Source: Comamonadaceae bacterium (GTDB lineage Bacteria; Pseudomonadota; Gammaproteobacteria; Burkholderiales; Burkholderiaceae_C). From it: DNA of 64,000 nucleotides. Positions within the stretch are counted from its first letter, which is position 1; every line of letters begins with the position of its first letter. The notes under the pieces were generated by a model. The model did not search any database, was not told where the DNA came from, and was given only the letters and a program-made list of their open reading frames with translations. Below, one piece after another: positions 26,223 to 34,562 of the stretch. The stretch lies in assembly GCA_027486755.1 (NCBI GenBank), contig JAIXOM010000018.1, forward strand, positions 117,789 through 181,788, written 5' to 3'. The position numbers and the translations under genes are program-made.

Positions 26223-26377
26223 GGAGAGACTTAGGCGGGGCTGAGGCGGGCTTGAAGGCTCAGCCGGGCAGCCGACCAGCCCGGCGCAGGCTGGCGCGCA
26301 GCGTCTCGTTCAGGCCTGGTTTGCCAGCCATCGCCGCTGGCCGGCAGCGCAGCCAAGACTTCGCAGCGACACCCTGA

Positions 26378-26776
26378 TCAGCCCAAAAATGGATTTAGGA
26401 TTTGCAAACCTTGCACGATCAAGCCGGTGTGCATGTCCTCGCTCATCAGCGTGTGCGCTCCGCACGCCAATGCTGCAGACAGAATGTGTGCGTCATAAAA
26501 CGACAGTTGGTGCTGCTGGGCTATCTGCACCGCTTGCGCATGTGTTTCAACCGTCAGGGGTACAACCGTACAGGTGGCCTTGACGGCAGTTAAAATCTCT
26601 CGAATCTCAGGCCAGGGCATCTTGAGCTTGCGATGGCATACCGATGTGACTTCGTTGAGCACTTGGACGCTAATGGTCGGCTGCTGAGCAAGTAGAGTTT
26701 CAGCCGTGTCGGCTTTACGCAGATCGGCAGACAGCACGTACAGGACGATGTTGCTGTCCAAAAAAATGCCGCTCAT
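26378..26776 (-). CDS. vapC: PIN-domain toxin (VapC-like ribonuclease)
   Basis: A 132-residue PIN-domain protein, full length for VapC. The acidic residues expected for the Mg-dependent RNase site are visible: Asp in FLDSNIVLYVL, Glu in LNEVTSV, Asp in FYDAHILSAAL and Asp in LMSEDMHTG. It is the toxin of a type II pair; the antitoxin gene is immediately upstream and overlaps it by four bases (ATGA). It cleaves RNA when the antitoxin is lost. Confidence 0.9.
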   Translation of the reverse strand: MSGIFLDSNIVLYVLSADLRKADTAETLLAQQPTISVQVLNEVTSVCHRKLKMPWPEIREILTAVKATCTVVPLTVETHAQAVQIAQQHQLSFYDAHILSAALACGAHTLMSEDMHTGLIVQGLQILNPFLG

Positions 26777-27006
26777 GGCGCCTCGTTGGCTTCAAGTCGG
26801 TCGAAATGAAAGTCGGCTGGCAAGCGCCCGCGGAGGTGGCGCAGGCGGGCGAGCAATTCAGAAGGGCTGGCTTTCTTACTGACTTCAAACTGTCGCGAGC
26901 CCACCAGATGAAGTTCCACCTCTTCCCCCTCTTTGAGTTGCAAGGCGGCGACCAAACTGGCCGGGAATCGGACGGCCAGAGAATTACCCCACTTGGCGAC
27001 TTGCAT
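26773..27006 (-). CDS. vapB: AbrB/MazE-type antitoxin of the VapBC pair
   Basis: A 77-residue protein with a SpoVT/AbrB swapped-hairpin DNA-binding domain at the N terminus (MQVAKWGNSLAVRFPASLV, VEL) and a charged C-terminal tail that should wrap the toxin. The ATG at 27006 begins the domain; an upstream in-frame extension is not conserved-looking. Antitoxins of this class repress their own promoter, and an inverted repeat lies 13 bp upstream. Confidence 0.88.
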   Translation of the reverse strand: MQVAKWGNSLAVRFPASLVAALQLKEGEEVELHLVGSRQFEVSKKASPSELLARLRHLRGRLPADFHFDRLEANEAP

Positions 27007-27018
27007 GTTGCACTCCAA

Positions 27019-27043
27019 GATACACAAAACTTAATTGTATATC
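27019..27043. promoter_or_regulatory. Inverted repeat in vapBC promoter
   Basis: GATACACA (27019-27026) and TGTATATC (27036-27043) form an inverted repeat with one mismatch and a 9-bp A/T-rich spacer, just upstream of the antitoxin start on the minus strand. Its position fits autoregulation by the AbrB-type antitoxin. This is inferred from position and symmetry only. Confidence 0.45.
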
Positions 27044-27172
27044 CTTGAGTTTGACTGCGGCAAGAATACGGCGTTCAGCCAATACGCCAACGGGTAGATC
27101 TGAGCGCCAGAAGGCCGAGCTCCTCAGGCCATGCCCCGCAAAACGTGAGCGCACTGGCGCCCGCCCTCACCC

Positions 27173-27808
27173 CTATTTGGTGGAGCTAGGTGGTTTTCTC
27201 ATCGCCACGTCGAACAAGGAGCTTTGCAGCCAACCCGCCAACCAAGCCTTAACCGCCGGCAAAGGCAGGGCCTCGAAGCTCGCGGGCTGCACCGCTGCGA
27301 ACTGCCGCACAAACGGAAAAATGCCTATGTCTGCCGCGCAAGGCGTGGCTCCGCCCAGTTGGCCGTGGGCTTGCAGTTGCACTTCCAGGGGCTCAAGCAA
27401 GGCCGCTACCGCTTGCTGCGCATGGTGCTCAGCACCCAATGCGTCGCTAAAGCGCTGTGGGTATTTGTAACGGTCTAAGTGGTGTTTGAAGTCGGCATCA
27501 CAGCGCGCCCACAGCGACTGATTGAACGGTGTTTGCGCCCTCGCCCACCAGGCATCGAAGTCGCCGGTGGATTCAAACGCCCAGCGCATGATGTCCGCGC
27601 TTTGCTCCAACACCGCGCCGCCGGGCAAGACCAGCACCGGTACCGTGCCTTTGGGCGACACGGCCAGCATGGCGGGCGGCTTGTCGCGCAATGACACTTC
27701 GTGCGCTTGGTAGGCGACACCCGCCTGCAACAAAGCCATGCGAGCGCGCATGGCATAGGGGCAGCGGCGGTAGGTGTAGAGCAGGCCAGGCTGCTGGTTC
27801 AGGGACAT
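27173..27808 (-). CDS. Glutathione S-transferase family protein
   Basis: A 211-residue GST-fold protein. The thioredoxin-like N-terminal domain has LLYTYRRCPYAMRARMAL, with Cys-Pro-Tyr as in glutaredoxin-2-like GSTs, the cis-Pro segment KGTVPVLVL and the glutathione-contact LEQSADIMRW. An all-helical C-terminal domain follows. It may conjugate or reduce electrophilic metabolites or have a redox role. It stands between the toxin-antitoxin pair and the liv operon with an 83-bp gap to livF, so operon membership is doubtful. Confidence 0.85.
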   Translation of the reverse strand: MSLNQQPGLLYTYRRCPYAMRARMALLQAGVAYQAHEVSLRDKPPAMLAVSPKGTVPVLVLPGGAVLEQSADIMRWAFESTGDFDAWWARAQTPFNQSLWARCDADFKHHLDRYKYPQRFSDALGAEHHAQQAVAALLEPLEVQLQAHGQLGGATPCAADIGIFPFVRQFAAVQPASFEALPLPAVKAWLAGWLQSSLFDVAMRKPPSSTK

Positions 27809-27891
27809 GAATGCAGTTTAGTGAATTCATGTCCACTAAAGCCAAGAGGCGAAAGTGTGACCGCCTGAAAGCGGTCAAAGCGTTCCTAGGC

Positions 27892-28602
27892 TCAGTCCCC
27901 GTGGCCCAGATAGGCCTGCTGGATGCGGGCGTCGCCGGCCAGCTCCTGGGCGGAGCCGGAGATACTGACACGGCCCGACTCGAGCACATAGCCGTGGTCG
28001 GAGATGGCCAGGGCCATGTTGGCGTTTTGCTCGACCAGCAAGATGGCGCAGCCGTCTTCACGGATGCGCACGATGGTGTCAAAGATCTCCTGCACGATAC
28101 GCGGCGCCAGGCCGAGCGAAGGCTCGTCGAGCATGAGCAGCTTGGGCCGGCCCATCAGGGCGCGGGCAATGGCCAGCATCTGCTGCTGGCCGCCGCTGAG
28201 CGTACCCGCGTCTTGCTTGTACTTTTCCTTGAGGATGGGGAACATCGCGTAGGCTTTGTCAGCGTCGGCGCGGATCTCGGCCGCGTCGCGGCGCGAGTAG
28301 GCGCCGAGCTGCAGGTTTTCGTCGACCGAAAGTTCAGGAAAAAGCAGGCGCCCCTGGGGCACCAGCGCCAGTCCCAGGCCGATCATGCGGTCGGGGCCTA
28401 GCTTTTCGATGCGCTTGCCACAAAACTCAATCGCCCCGCCGCTGGCGGGCGTCAGGCCAGTGATGGTGCGTACGGTGGTGGTTTTGCCGGCGCCGTTGGC
28501 GCCGAGCAGGGTAACGATGCTGCGCTCGGGCACCTGAAGGCTCACGCCCTTGAGCACCTCGATGCTGCCATAGCCCGCTTGAACCTGGTCGAGTTTGAGC
28601 AT
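27892..28602 (-). CDS. livF: Branched-chain amino acid-type ABC transporter ATP-binding protein LivF
   Basis: A 236-residue ATPase with Walker A (LLGANGAGKTT), Q-loop, signature LSGGQQQMLAIARALM, Walker B LLMLDEPSLGLAP and the LivF-typical ILLVEQNANMALAISDHGYVLESG. It energises uptake together with the LivG domain encoded just upstream; the ATG at 28602 follows that gene's stop by 1 bp. Homologous systems in Burkholderiales carry branched-chain amino acids, aromatic acids or amides. The location between two catabolic operons suggests that it imports the pathway substrate. Confidence 0.92.
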   Translation of the reverse strand: MLKLDQVQAGYGSIEVLKGVSLQVPERSIVTLLGANGAGKTTTVRTITGLTPASGGAIEFCGKRIEKLGPDRMIGLGLALVPQGRLLFPELSVDENLQLGAYSRRDAAEIRADADKAYAMFPILKEKYKQDAGTLSGGQQQMLAIARALMGRPKLLMLDEPSLGLAPRIVQEIFDTIVRIREDGCAILLVEQNANMALAISDHGYVLESGRVSISGSAQELAGDARIQQAYLGHGD

Positions 28603-28603
28603 C

Positions 28604-30391
28604 TCAGGCCGCCTTGCCCAGATAGGCTTCAATGACTTTCGGATCCTGCTGCACCTGCTGGGGTGTGCCGCTGGCAATCACCTCGCCGTGGTCCAGGACG
28701 GTGATGTAGTCGGCAATGTCCATCACGAAGTTCATATTGTGTTCAATCACCAAAATGGCCACACCCAGTTGCGAGCGTATGGTGCGCATGATTTCGAGCA
28801 GGTGGGTGACCTCGCCCTTGCTCAGCCCAGAAGCGGGCTCATCAAGCAGCAGCAGCATGGGGTCGGCGGCCAGGGCCCGAGCCATCTCCAGGTGACGCTG
28901 CTGGCCGAATGAGAGCGAGCCGGCTGGCCGCTCGGCCAGATGGGCCAGGTCCATGGACTGCAGCAGGGACAGCGCGCGGGCGCGGGCGTCGGCGTTCTCG
29001 CGCCGCGCTGAGGGCAGCTTCAGGGCCGAAGCAAACACGCCCTGCCCCAACTGGCTGTGCATGCCGACCATGACGTTTTCAATGACCGACATCTTGCTGA
29101 ACAGGCGCACGCTCTGGAAAGTGCGCACCATGCCCAGTTGGGCCAGATCGTGCGAGCTCATCTCCAGCAAAGGCTTGCCGCGAAAGACGATGGCGCCGGT
29201 ATCGGGCGTGTAGACCCGGGTCAGTGAATTGATGAAGGTGGTCTTGCCGGCGCCATTGGGCCCGATCAGGGCGCGAATTTCACCGCCCTTCATGCTCAGG
29301 TGGGCGCCGTTCAGAGCCTTGAGACCGCCGAAGGACAGGGTCAGGTCCTTGACCTCCAGCAGCACCTCCTGGGATGAAGCCTGGGCGTGGCGCGACTGCA
29401 ACTCGATCTTCTTGACGACGCCGGCCGCAACCGCAGGTGCGGGCGGAGCCGCAAAGCGGCGCAGCAAGTAGCCGCGCACAGCGCCAGCGATGCCCTGGGG
29501 CATGAAGATCAGGGTCAGCAGCAGCACCAAGGCAAAAAACAGCTGACGGTATTCGGCAAAGGCGCGCAACAGTTCAGGCAGTGCCACCAGAACCACCGGG
29601 CCGAGGATGGAGCCCAAAATAGAACCCAGGCCACCCACCACGATGTAGAGCAGGTGCCAGATCGAGGGCCACAAGCCAAACTCATAAGGGTCGATGAAGG
29701 TCACCAGACCGGTATGCAGGCCGCCAGCCACCGCGCAGAAAAAGGCGTTGATGGCAAAGGCCAGCGTCTTGTAGTTGGCCAGGTTCACGCCCATGATTTC
29801 GGCGGCGTTTTCGTTGTCGCGGATGGCCATGAAGGCGCGCCCGACCTTGGAAACGATCAGATTGTGGGCGATCCAGATCATCAGCGCGGTGACCAGCAGG
29901 ATCACCACAAAATACATGTGGTCGTCCAAGTAGCCGATCTTCAGGCCCTCCCGGGTGGTGTTGAAGCCGGGCGAGCCACCGGTCATGGAGGACCAGTCAA
30001 TCAACACCACCTGCACCGTCCAGACAAAAGCCAAGGTAGCCAGGGCCAGGTAGTGGCTGCTCACCCGCAGTGCGGGCAGACCCACCACAAAGCCCACACC
30101 CGCCGTGGCAAAAGCAGCCAGTGGCAAGGCCACCCAGTAGGGCACGCCATAGCGGTTGCCCAGGATCGCCACCATATAGGCACCGATGCCGAAAAACGCC
30201 GCATTGGCCAGCGACACCTGGCCGGCGTAGCCCATCAGCAGATTCAGGCCCAAGGCCAGGATCACTGCGATGCCGACCATAGACATGATGTGCAAGGCAT
30301 AAGAGCCGAGCACCAAAGGAGAGGCGGCCAAGGCCAGCAAAAGGCCGACGATAGCGATAAGGCGCGAAGCCGGAGATTGAAGGATGTTCAT
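28604..30391 (-). CDS. livM: LivM-LivG fusion: ABC transporter permease with C-terminal ATPase
   Basis: One 595-residue chain joins two usual subunits. Residues 1 to about 310 are a LivM permease with eight or more membrane helices (GLNLLMGYAGQVSLANAAFFG, VGGLGSILGSILGPVV). After a linker (PPAPAVAAGVVKKIELQS), residues about 345-595 form LivG: Walker A LIGPNGAGKTTF, signature LSFGQQRHLEMARAL, Walker B LLLLDEPASGLS and the LivG end VIEHNMNFVM. No stop or frameshift interrupts the junction. Such fusions are seen in other Burkholderiales liv systems. Confidence 0.92.
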   Translation of the reverse strand: MNILQSPASRLIAIVGLLLALAASPLVLGSYALHIMSMVGIAVILALGLNLLMGYAGQVSLANAAFFGIGAYMVAILGNRYGVPYWVALPLAAFATAGVGFVVGLPALRVSSHYLALATLAFVWTVQVVLIDWSSMTGGSPGFNTTREGLKIGYLDDHMYFVVILLVTALMIWIAHNLIVSKVGRAFMAIRDNENAAEIMGVNLANYKTLAFAINAFFCAVAGGLHTGLVTFIDPYEFGLWPSIWHLLYIVVGGLGSILGSILGPVVLVALPELLRAFAEYRQLFFALVLLLTLIFMPQGIAGAVRGYLLRRFAAPPAPAVAAGVVKKIELQSRHAQASSQEVLLEVKDLTLSFGGLKALNGAHLSMKGGEIRALIGPNGAGKTTFINSLTRVYTPDTGAIVFRGKPLLEMSSHDLAQLGMVRTFQSVRLFSKMSVIENVMVGMHSQLGQGVFASALKLPSARRENADARARALSLLQSMDLAHLAERPAGSLSFGQQRHLEMARALAADPMLLLLDEPASGLSKGEVTHLLEIMRTIRSQLGVAILVIEHNMNFVMDIADYITVLDHGEVIASGTPQQVQQDPKVIEAYLGKAA

Positions 30392-30411
30392 GAATCGGAG
30401 GTGGCCAGTTC

Positions 30412-31284
30412 TCAGACCATTTTGCGTGGCGGCTTACCGAACAAACCGGCCGGGCGGATCATCAGCACCGCAATCAGAATGATGAAGGAGGTCACCCGCT
30501 TGAAGCTCGACGACACATAGACGCCGCCCAGGTTCTCCAGCACGCCCACCATCAGGCCGCCGACGATAGCCCCCGGAATGCTGGTAAAACCACCGACGAT
30601 GGCCGCCACAAAGCCGGGAATCAGCACACCACCGAGTTCAGTGTTGATGCCCACCAAGGGAGCGATCAACATGCCGGCGATGCCCCCCAAGGCCGAGCCC
30701 AGGGCCCAGGTCTTGGAGAAGATGCCCGGCACGCTGATACCCATGAGCGAGGCCGCTTCCTGGCTCTGCGCCGTCGCCCGCATGGCCTTGCCCAACTTGC
30801 TGTATCGAAAAAACAGCATCAGCATGGCCACCACGATCACCACCGTGACCATGATGCCCAGACGCTCTGGCGTGATCAGCACACCGCCAAACTCCAGCGG
30901 CTCGGTACTGAGCACACCTGGAATATTGCGCGGCGTATCCTGAAAAATCAGCCGGATGATATTGGTGATCAGCAAGCCGATGGCGAGCGTCGCCAGAATC
31001 ACGGTAAACGGCGGCGACTTGATCAGCGGCCGGTAGGCGATGCGTTCAACCAGCATGCCCACCAGGGCCGAGCCGATCAAAACCATCACCATGGCCGGCA
31101 GGTAAGGCATGTGGAGTTCAGTCACCATCAGCCAGCCCATATAGGCCCCCACGGTGACCGACTCGCCCTGCGCAAAGTTCACGATGTCCGTGGCTTTGTA
31201 GATAAGGACGAGCCCGATCGCCACCAGGGCATACAGGCAGCCAGCGGCAATCCCGCTGACGATCAGCTGTGGCAGTAAATCCAT
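30412..31284 (-). CDS. livH: ABC transporter permease LivH
   Basis: A 290-residue inner-membrane permease with about eight hydrophobic helices. The start (LLPQLIVSGIAAGCLYALVAIGLVLIYKATDIVNFAQGE) and the cytoplasmic loop contacting the ATPase (MRATAQSQEAASLMGI) are standard LivH features. It pairs with the LivM domain of the downstream fusion protein. It lies 20 bp before that gene and 36 bp after livK in one leftward operon. Confidence 0.92.
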   Translation of the reverse strand: MDLLPQLIVSGIAAGCLYALVAIGLVLIYKATDIVNFAQGESVTVGAYMGWLMVTELHMPYLPAMVMVLIGSALVGMLVERIAYRPLIKSPPFTVILATLAIGLLITNIIRLIFQDTPRNIPGVLSTEPLEFGGVLITPERLGIMVTVVIVVAMLMLFFRYSKLGKAMRATAQSQEAASLMGISVPGIFSKTWALGSALGGIAGMLIAPLVGINTELGGVLIPGFVAAIVGGFTSIPGAIVGGLMVGVLENLGGVYVSSSFKRVTSFIILIAVLMIRPAGLFGKPPRKMV

Positions 31285-31320
31285 GATGTCAAACCCAATC
31301 GCGCTGAATCAAGCCTAGTT

Positions 31321-32553
31321 TTACCAAGTCAGCGCTGACAGCGGCGGAATTGGCGCTTGCGAGTTGACGCCTTTGAACTCCGTCACTGGCCGGAATTGGC
31401 CGCCGGTGACTTTGAACTGCGTCATGCGGCGGTTGCCAGCGCGGGTCTGGTTAAAGCTCAGCGTCTGGATCACATTGACCGCCTTGGCCGAGAAGTCAGT
31501 TGCCTTGAAGTTAACCAGGGTCTCCAGTGACTCGGCGAGCTTGCGGCGATCCAGGTTCGGGCCCATGCGCTTGAGGCCTTCGGCCAGGGCGTACATGGTG
31601 CCGTAGTTGTAGGTGTCCACATAGTTGGGGCGGTCTGCCGGATAGCGCGGATACATTTTCTTGTAGCGCGCCTCGAACTCTTGCATATCCCTGGCCGGAT
31701 CCCCATTGAAATAGGGGTTGGCAAAGCCGTGGTAGCAACCCTCAGCGGCTGGGCCGGCAATGGTAAGAAAGCCTTTGTTCATGGTTGAGGTATCGCCTTT
31801 GAAGGCTACCCGTATGCCCAGCTCGCGCGCCTGCTTGACGATGCGACCGGCTTCCACATAGAGCGCATTGAGCAAAATGAGATCAGGGTTGGACTTGCGG
31901 ATCTCGAGCAACTGCGAGCTGAAGTCGGTATCGCCGGGATTGAACTTCTGGCGCGCCACGGCATCAATGTTGTAACGCTCCTTGAGTTGCCTGAAGACAG
32001 TGTCCGACAGTGACTGAGAAAACTCGTCGACCGAGTTGATACCGGCCACACGCTTGGCCTTGAGGAAGTCGCCGACAAAGGCCGACTCGTTTTCACTGAT
32101 GTCGCGCACATCGATGGTGGCGCCGGTGAACACCCAGCGGCTCTTGATGTCCAAAATCTTGGGGCTGGCTGCCGGCGCGTTCATGTAGGGCACCTTGGCC
32201 TTGTGCGCCGTCTCGGCTGCCGGAATGGCGGTGGAGCTAACGCCGCCGCCCATGATGGCAAATACCTTATCGCCCTCAATCATCTTCTTGGTGACTGCCT
32301 CCGACTCGGAAGGCTTGCCGCCGTCGTCATAGGAGATCAAGCGGATCTTGCGGCCATTGATACCGCCTTCGGCATTGATTTCTTCAATGGCCAGCAAGGT
32401 GCCGTCACGCGCACCCAGGCCGACCCAGCTGGCCGGACCGGTCATAGGACCATGCAGGCCCAGCAGGATCTCGCCGGAAGCCTGCGACCAGACGGACGGA
32501 GCGCCCAGCACTGCCAGACCCGGAGCCATTTTGAGTATCGAACGACGTTTCAT
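31321..32553 (-). CDS. livK: Periplasmic binding protein of the liv-type ABC transporter (LivK-like)
   Basis: A 410-residue type I periplasmic binding protein. It begins MKRRSILKMAPGLAVLGAP with a Tat-like KRRSILK leader, followed by GEILLGLHGPMTGPASWVGLG, the standard opening of Leu/Ile/Val- and aromatic-acid-binding receptors. The ligand cannot be told from sequence. It is the first gene of the leftward livK-H-MG-F operon; operator candidate C lies about 190 bp upstream. Confidence 0.9.
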   Translation of the reverse strand: MKRRSILKMAPGLAVLGAPSVWSQASGEILLGLHGPMTGPASWVGLGARDGTLLAIEEINAEGGINGRKIRLISYDDGGKPSESEAVTKKMIEGDKVFAIMGGGVSSTAIPAAETAHKAKVPYMNAPAASPKILDIKSRWVFTGATIDVRDISENESAFVGDFLKAKRVAGINSVDEFSQSLSDTVFRQLKERYNIDAVARQKFNPGDTDFSSQLLEIRKSNPDLILLNALYVEAGRIVKQARELGIRVAFKGDTSTMNKGFLTIAGPAAEGCYHGFANPYFNGDPARDMQEFEARYKKMYPRYPADRPNYVDTYNYGTMYALAEGLKRMGPNLDRRKLAESLETLVNFKATDFSAKAVNVIQTLSFNQTRAGNRRMTQFKVTGGQFRPVTEFKGVNSQAPIPPLSALTW

Positions 32554-32948
32554 GTGTGTGTCCCTCATGCGTTGAATTAGTTAACTTCCAGACCCACCGA
32601 AGCGTGCCGCCAACTCCGGCGACTGCAGTCTGCGGCGCAGCATAGTCAGACTAGGTGGGATCCAAGGCCCTGGCATTGGTGATTTCACCTAGGTCGGATC
32701 CAGGAAAGTGCCGCTGAGTCGCCTTGGTGAAAGGCTTTGGCAATATTTCGATATCTCGAAACATTTTTCACCAACAAGGATTCATTGTGCGGCCTCGTCG
32801 GTCTTGAATCTATCGCCCAGGCGACGCACCAAATCAAGATCAGCCTAACCTTTGGTGTAGATTCATTCGCAAGGTCTAAAGAGTCCCACAGCGCAACGCC
32901 CCGTGCAGCGGCGCATCCATCAACCCACCTTCAGGACAGGACAGCAGC
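32554..32948. other. 395-bp divergent promoter region between livK and the PaaK-like ligase unit
   Basis: No gene is apparent. It contains a near-identical pair of direct repeats, CTAGGTGGGATCCAAGG (32651-32667) and CTAGGTCGGATCCAGG (32689-32704), a small hairpin GGTGATTTCACC (32678-32689), and operator candidate C (32724-32774). The part nearest the 65-residue gene (32775-32940) shows nothing I can name. Confidence 0.6.
32724..32774. promoter_or_regulatory. Operator candidate C (TTTC-N8-GAAA) in livK/ligase divergent promoter
   Basis: The full palindrome TTTCGATATCTCGAAA lies at 32746-32761 and is the most symmetric of the set. A left half-copy (TTTC) starts 20 bp downstream at 32766. Both are framed by a perfect 9-bp inverted repeat, TTGGTGAAA (32724-32732) and TTTCACCAA (32766-32774). 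Position and symmetry suggest cooperative binding of a dimeric or tetrameric regulator controlling both directions. Confidence 0.62.
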
Positions 32949-33146
32949 ATGAGCAAGACACCCGACCTGCAGCATCTGCACAGCCTGCTCGAGCAAGCTC
33001 GCCAGCTGGCCCAGGACGATCACATCATGGTCAGGGTCACCGGCGAGAGGATCGCCGTCATCCTGGCCGATTTGCTCTACGAGATCGAAACCGACCGGGC
33101 CGAGGTGTTCTCCCTGCTACCCATTCAGCGACGCGACGCCGCCTGA
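32949..33146 (+). CDS. Small protein of unknown function preceding a PaaK-like ligase
   Basis: A 65-residue acidic, mostly helical protein (LHSLLEQARQLAQDDH; VILADLLYEIETDRAEVFSLL). It has no signal peptide, membrane segment or Cys motif. I recognise no family. It is 37 bp upstream of the ligase gene on the same strand and downstream of operator candidate C, so it is probably co-expressed. The codon pattern looks like its neighbours, which supports a real gene. Confidence 0.6.
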   Translation: MSKTPDLQHLHSLLEQARQLAQDDHIMVRVTGERIAVILADLLYEIETDRAEVFSLLPIQRRDAA

Positions 33147-33183
33147 GCCCCCTCCCCTTATCCGCCTCAGCAGGAACACCGCC

Positions 33184-34557
33184 ATGACCCTCACGCCCCG
33201 CCGCATGGTCAATCCGCAGATCGAGGAGCTCAGTCGAGCCGAGCTGCTCGCCCTGCAGGAACGCCGTCTGGTGGCGCAGGTGCGCAGGGCGTATGAGCGC
33301 ATCCCGTTTTACCGCAAAGCCTGGCCCAAGGAGGCAGCCACACTGTCATCCATGGCCGAGTTCAGAGAGATCATCCCCTTCCAGTCCAAACAGGACCTGC
33401 TGGTAGCACAAGAACAGATGATGAGCGAGCGGGTGGCGCAGCCGGGCTCGCAGGTGGTCTCGGTCCACATGACCTCAGGCACCACCGGCCTGGGCCAGGA
33501 GGTGCATCCGCTGACCCGGCTCGATGTCGAGGCCATGGGCTCGACCTGGATGTACCAGGCCCACTGGGCCGGTCTTCAGCTGGGCGACGCCGTCTGCTAC
33601 ACCTTTGCGGTGGGCATGCAGACGGGCGGGCTGTCGAGCTTTCCGATGGCCGAACGCATGGCATCGCGTTTTCACCAGATGGGGCCTTACTCCACCGAAA
33701 AAAAGGCCGACTACCTGCTGCAGTACCAGCCGCATGCCTTCATCATTTCGCCAGCCTACCTGACCCGCATGCAGGCCATCTTCGAGGAGCGCGGGCTGCA
33801 GCCGCGCCAGGCGCTGCCCCGGCTCAAGGCCATCTTCATTGCCGGCGAGAGCTACACCGTGGACTGGGCCGAACGCTCGATGGCGTTTTGGGGAGTGAAT
33901 ATCTCCGAATGGTACGGCTTGATGCAGGGCGGCCTGAACCTGTGCTTTTCCTGCGAAACCGGCATCCTGCAAAATGGCCAACGCGGGCATTTGCATGCGA
34001 TGGAACACCGCATGGTTTGCGAAATCCTGCGCCCCGGCACCAACGAGCCGGTCGAGCCTGGCGAGGAAGGCGAGTTTGTGGCCACCAGCCTGTTTCGCGA
34101 GGCATTTCCGATTTTTCGCTTTCGCACCGGCGACCGGGTCAAGCGCATGGCGAGCGTCTGCAGCTGCGGCCGGCCGATGATGAGCATTGAGGCCGGCACA
34201 GTGGCGCGTTATGACGACATGATGAAGATCCGCGGTCAGAACCTCTGGCCCGATGCGGTCGACAAATTGGTGTTTGCCGACGAAACCATCGAGGAATATG
34301 CCGGTCTGGTCTTCATTGATCCGCAGGCCCGTGAGACGGTGCAAGTACAGGTGGAATTTCGCCCGGGCGCCGGCCTGAGCCAAGCGCAAAAGGATCAGCG
34401 GGTGCTCGCTGTGACCCAAGAGATTCAGCAAAAGCTCAGCATCCGTATGGAAGTGAGCGAGGCGCCCTATCTGAGCCTACCGCGCTTTGAGTTCAAGACC
34501 CGGCGCTGGACCGACCAGCGCCGCCAGGGCCGCGCCTTCGTCAAGTACACCACCTGA
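33184..34557 (+). CDS. Phenylacetate-CoA ligase (PaaK)-like AMP-forming ligase
   Basis: A 457-residue ANL enzyme of the PaaK type, shorter than acyl-CoA synthetases. It starts with the PaaK-like region RRAYERIPFYRKAW and has the phosphate loop HMTSGTTGLGQEVH, the adenine site ISEWYGLMQGGLN and the C-terminal hinge FRFRTGDRVKRM. PaaK homologues activate aryl or alicyclic acids to CoA thioesters. It ends 5 bp before the convergent SDR gene of the large leftward operon. The substrate is unknown. Confidence 0.87.
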   Translation: MTLTPRRMVNPQIEELSRAELLALQERRLVAQVRRAYERIPFYRKAWPKEAATLSSMAEFREIIPFQSKQDLLVAQEQMMSERVAQPGSQVVSVHMTSGTTGLGQEVHPLTRLDVEAMGSTWMYQAHWAGLQLGDAVCYTFAVGMQTGGLSSFPMAERMASRFHQMGPYSTEKKADYLLQYQPHAFIISPAYLTRMQAIFEERGLQPRQALPRLKAIFIAGESYTVDWAERSMAFWGVNISEWYGLMQGGLNLCFSCETGILQNGQRGHLHAMEHRMVCEILRPGTNEPVEPGEEGEFVATSLFREAFPIFRFRTGDRVKRMASVCSCGRPMMSIEAGTVARYDDMMKIRGQNLWPDAVDKLVFADETIEEYAGLVFIDPQARETVQVQVEFRPGAGLSQAQKDQRVLAVTQEIQQKLSIRMEVSEAPYLSLPRFEFKTRRWTDQRRQGRAFVKYTT

Positions 34558-34562
34558 GAAAT

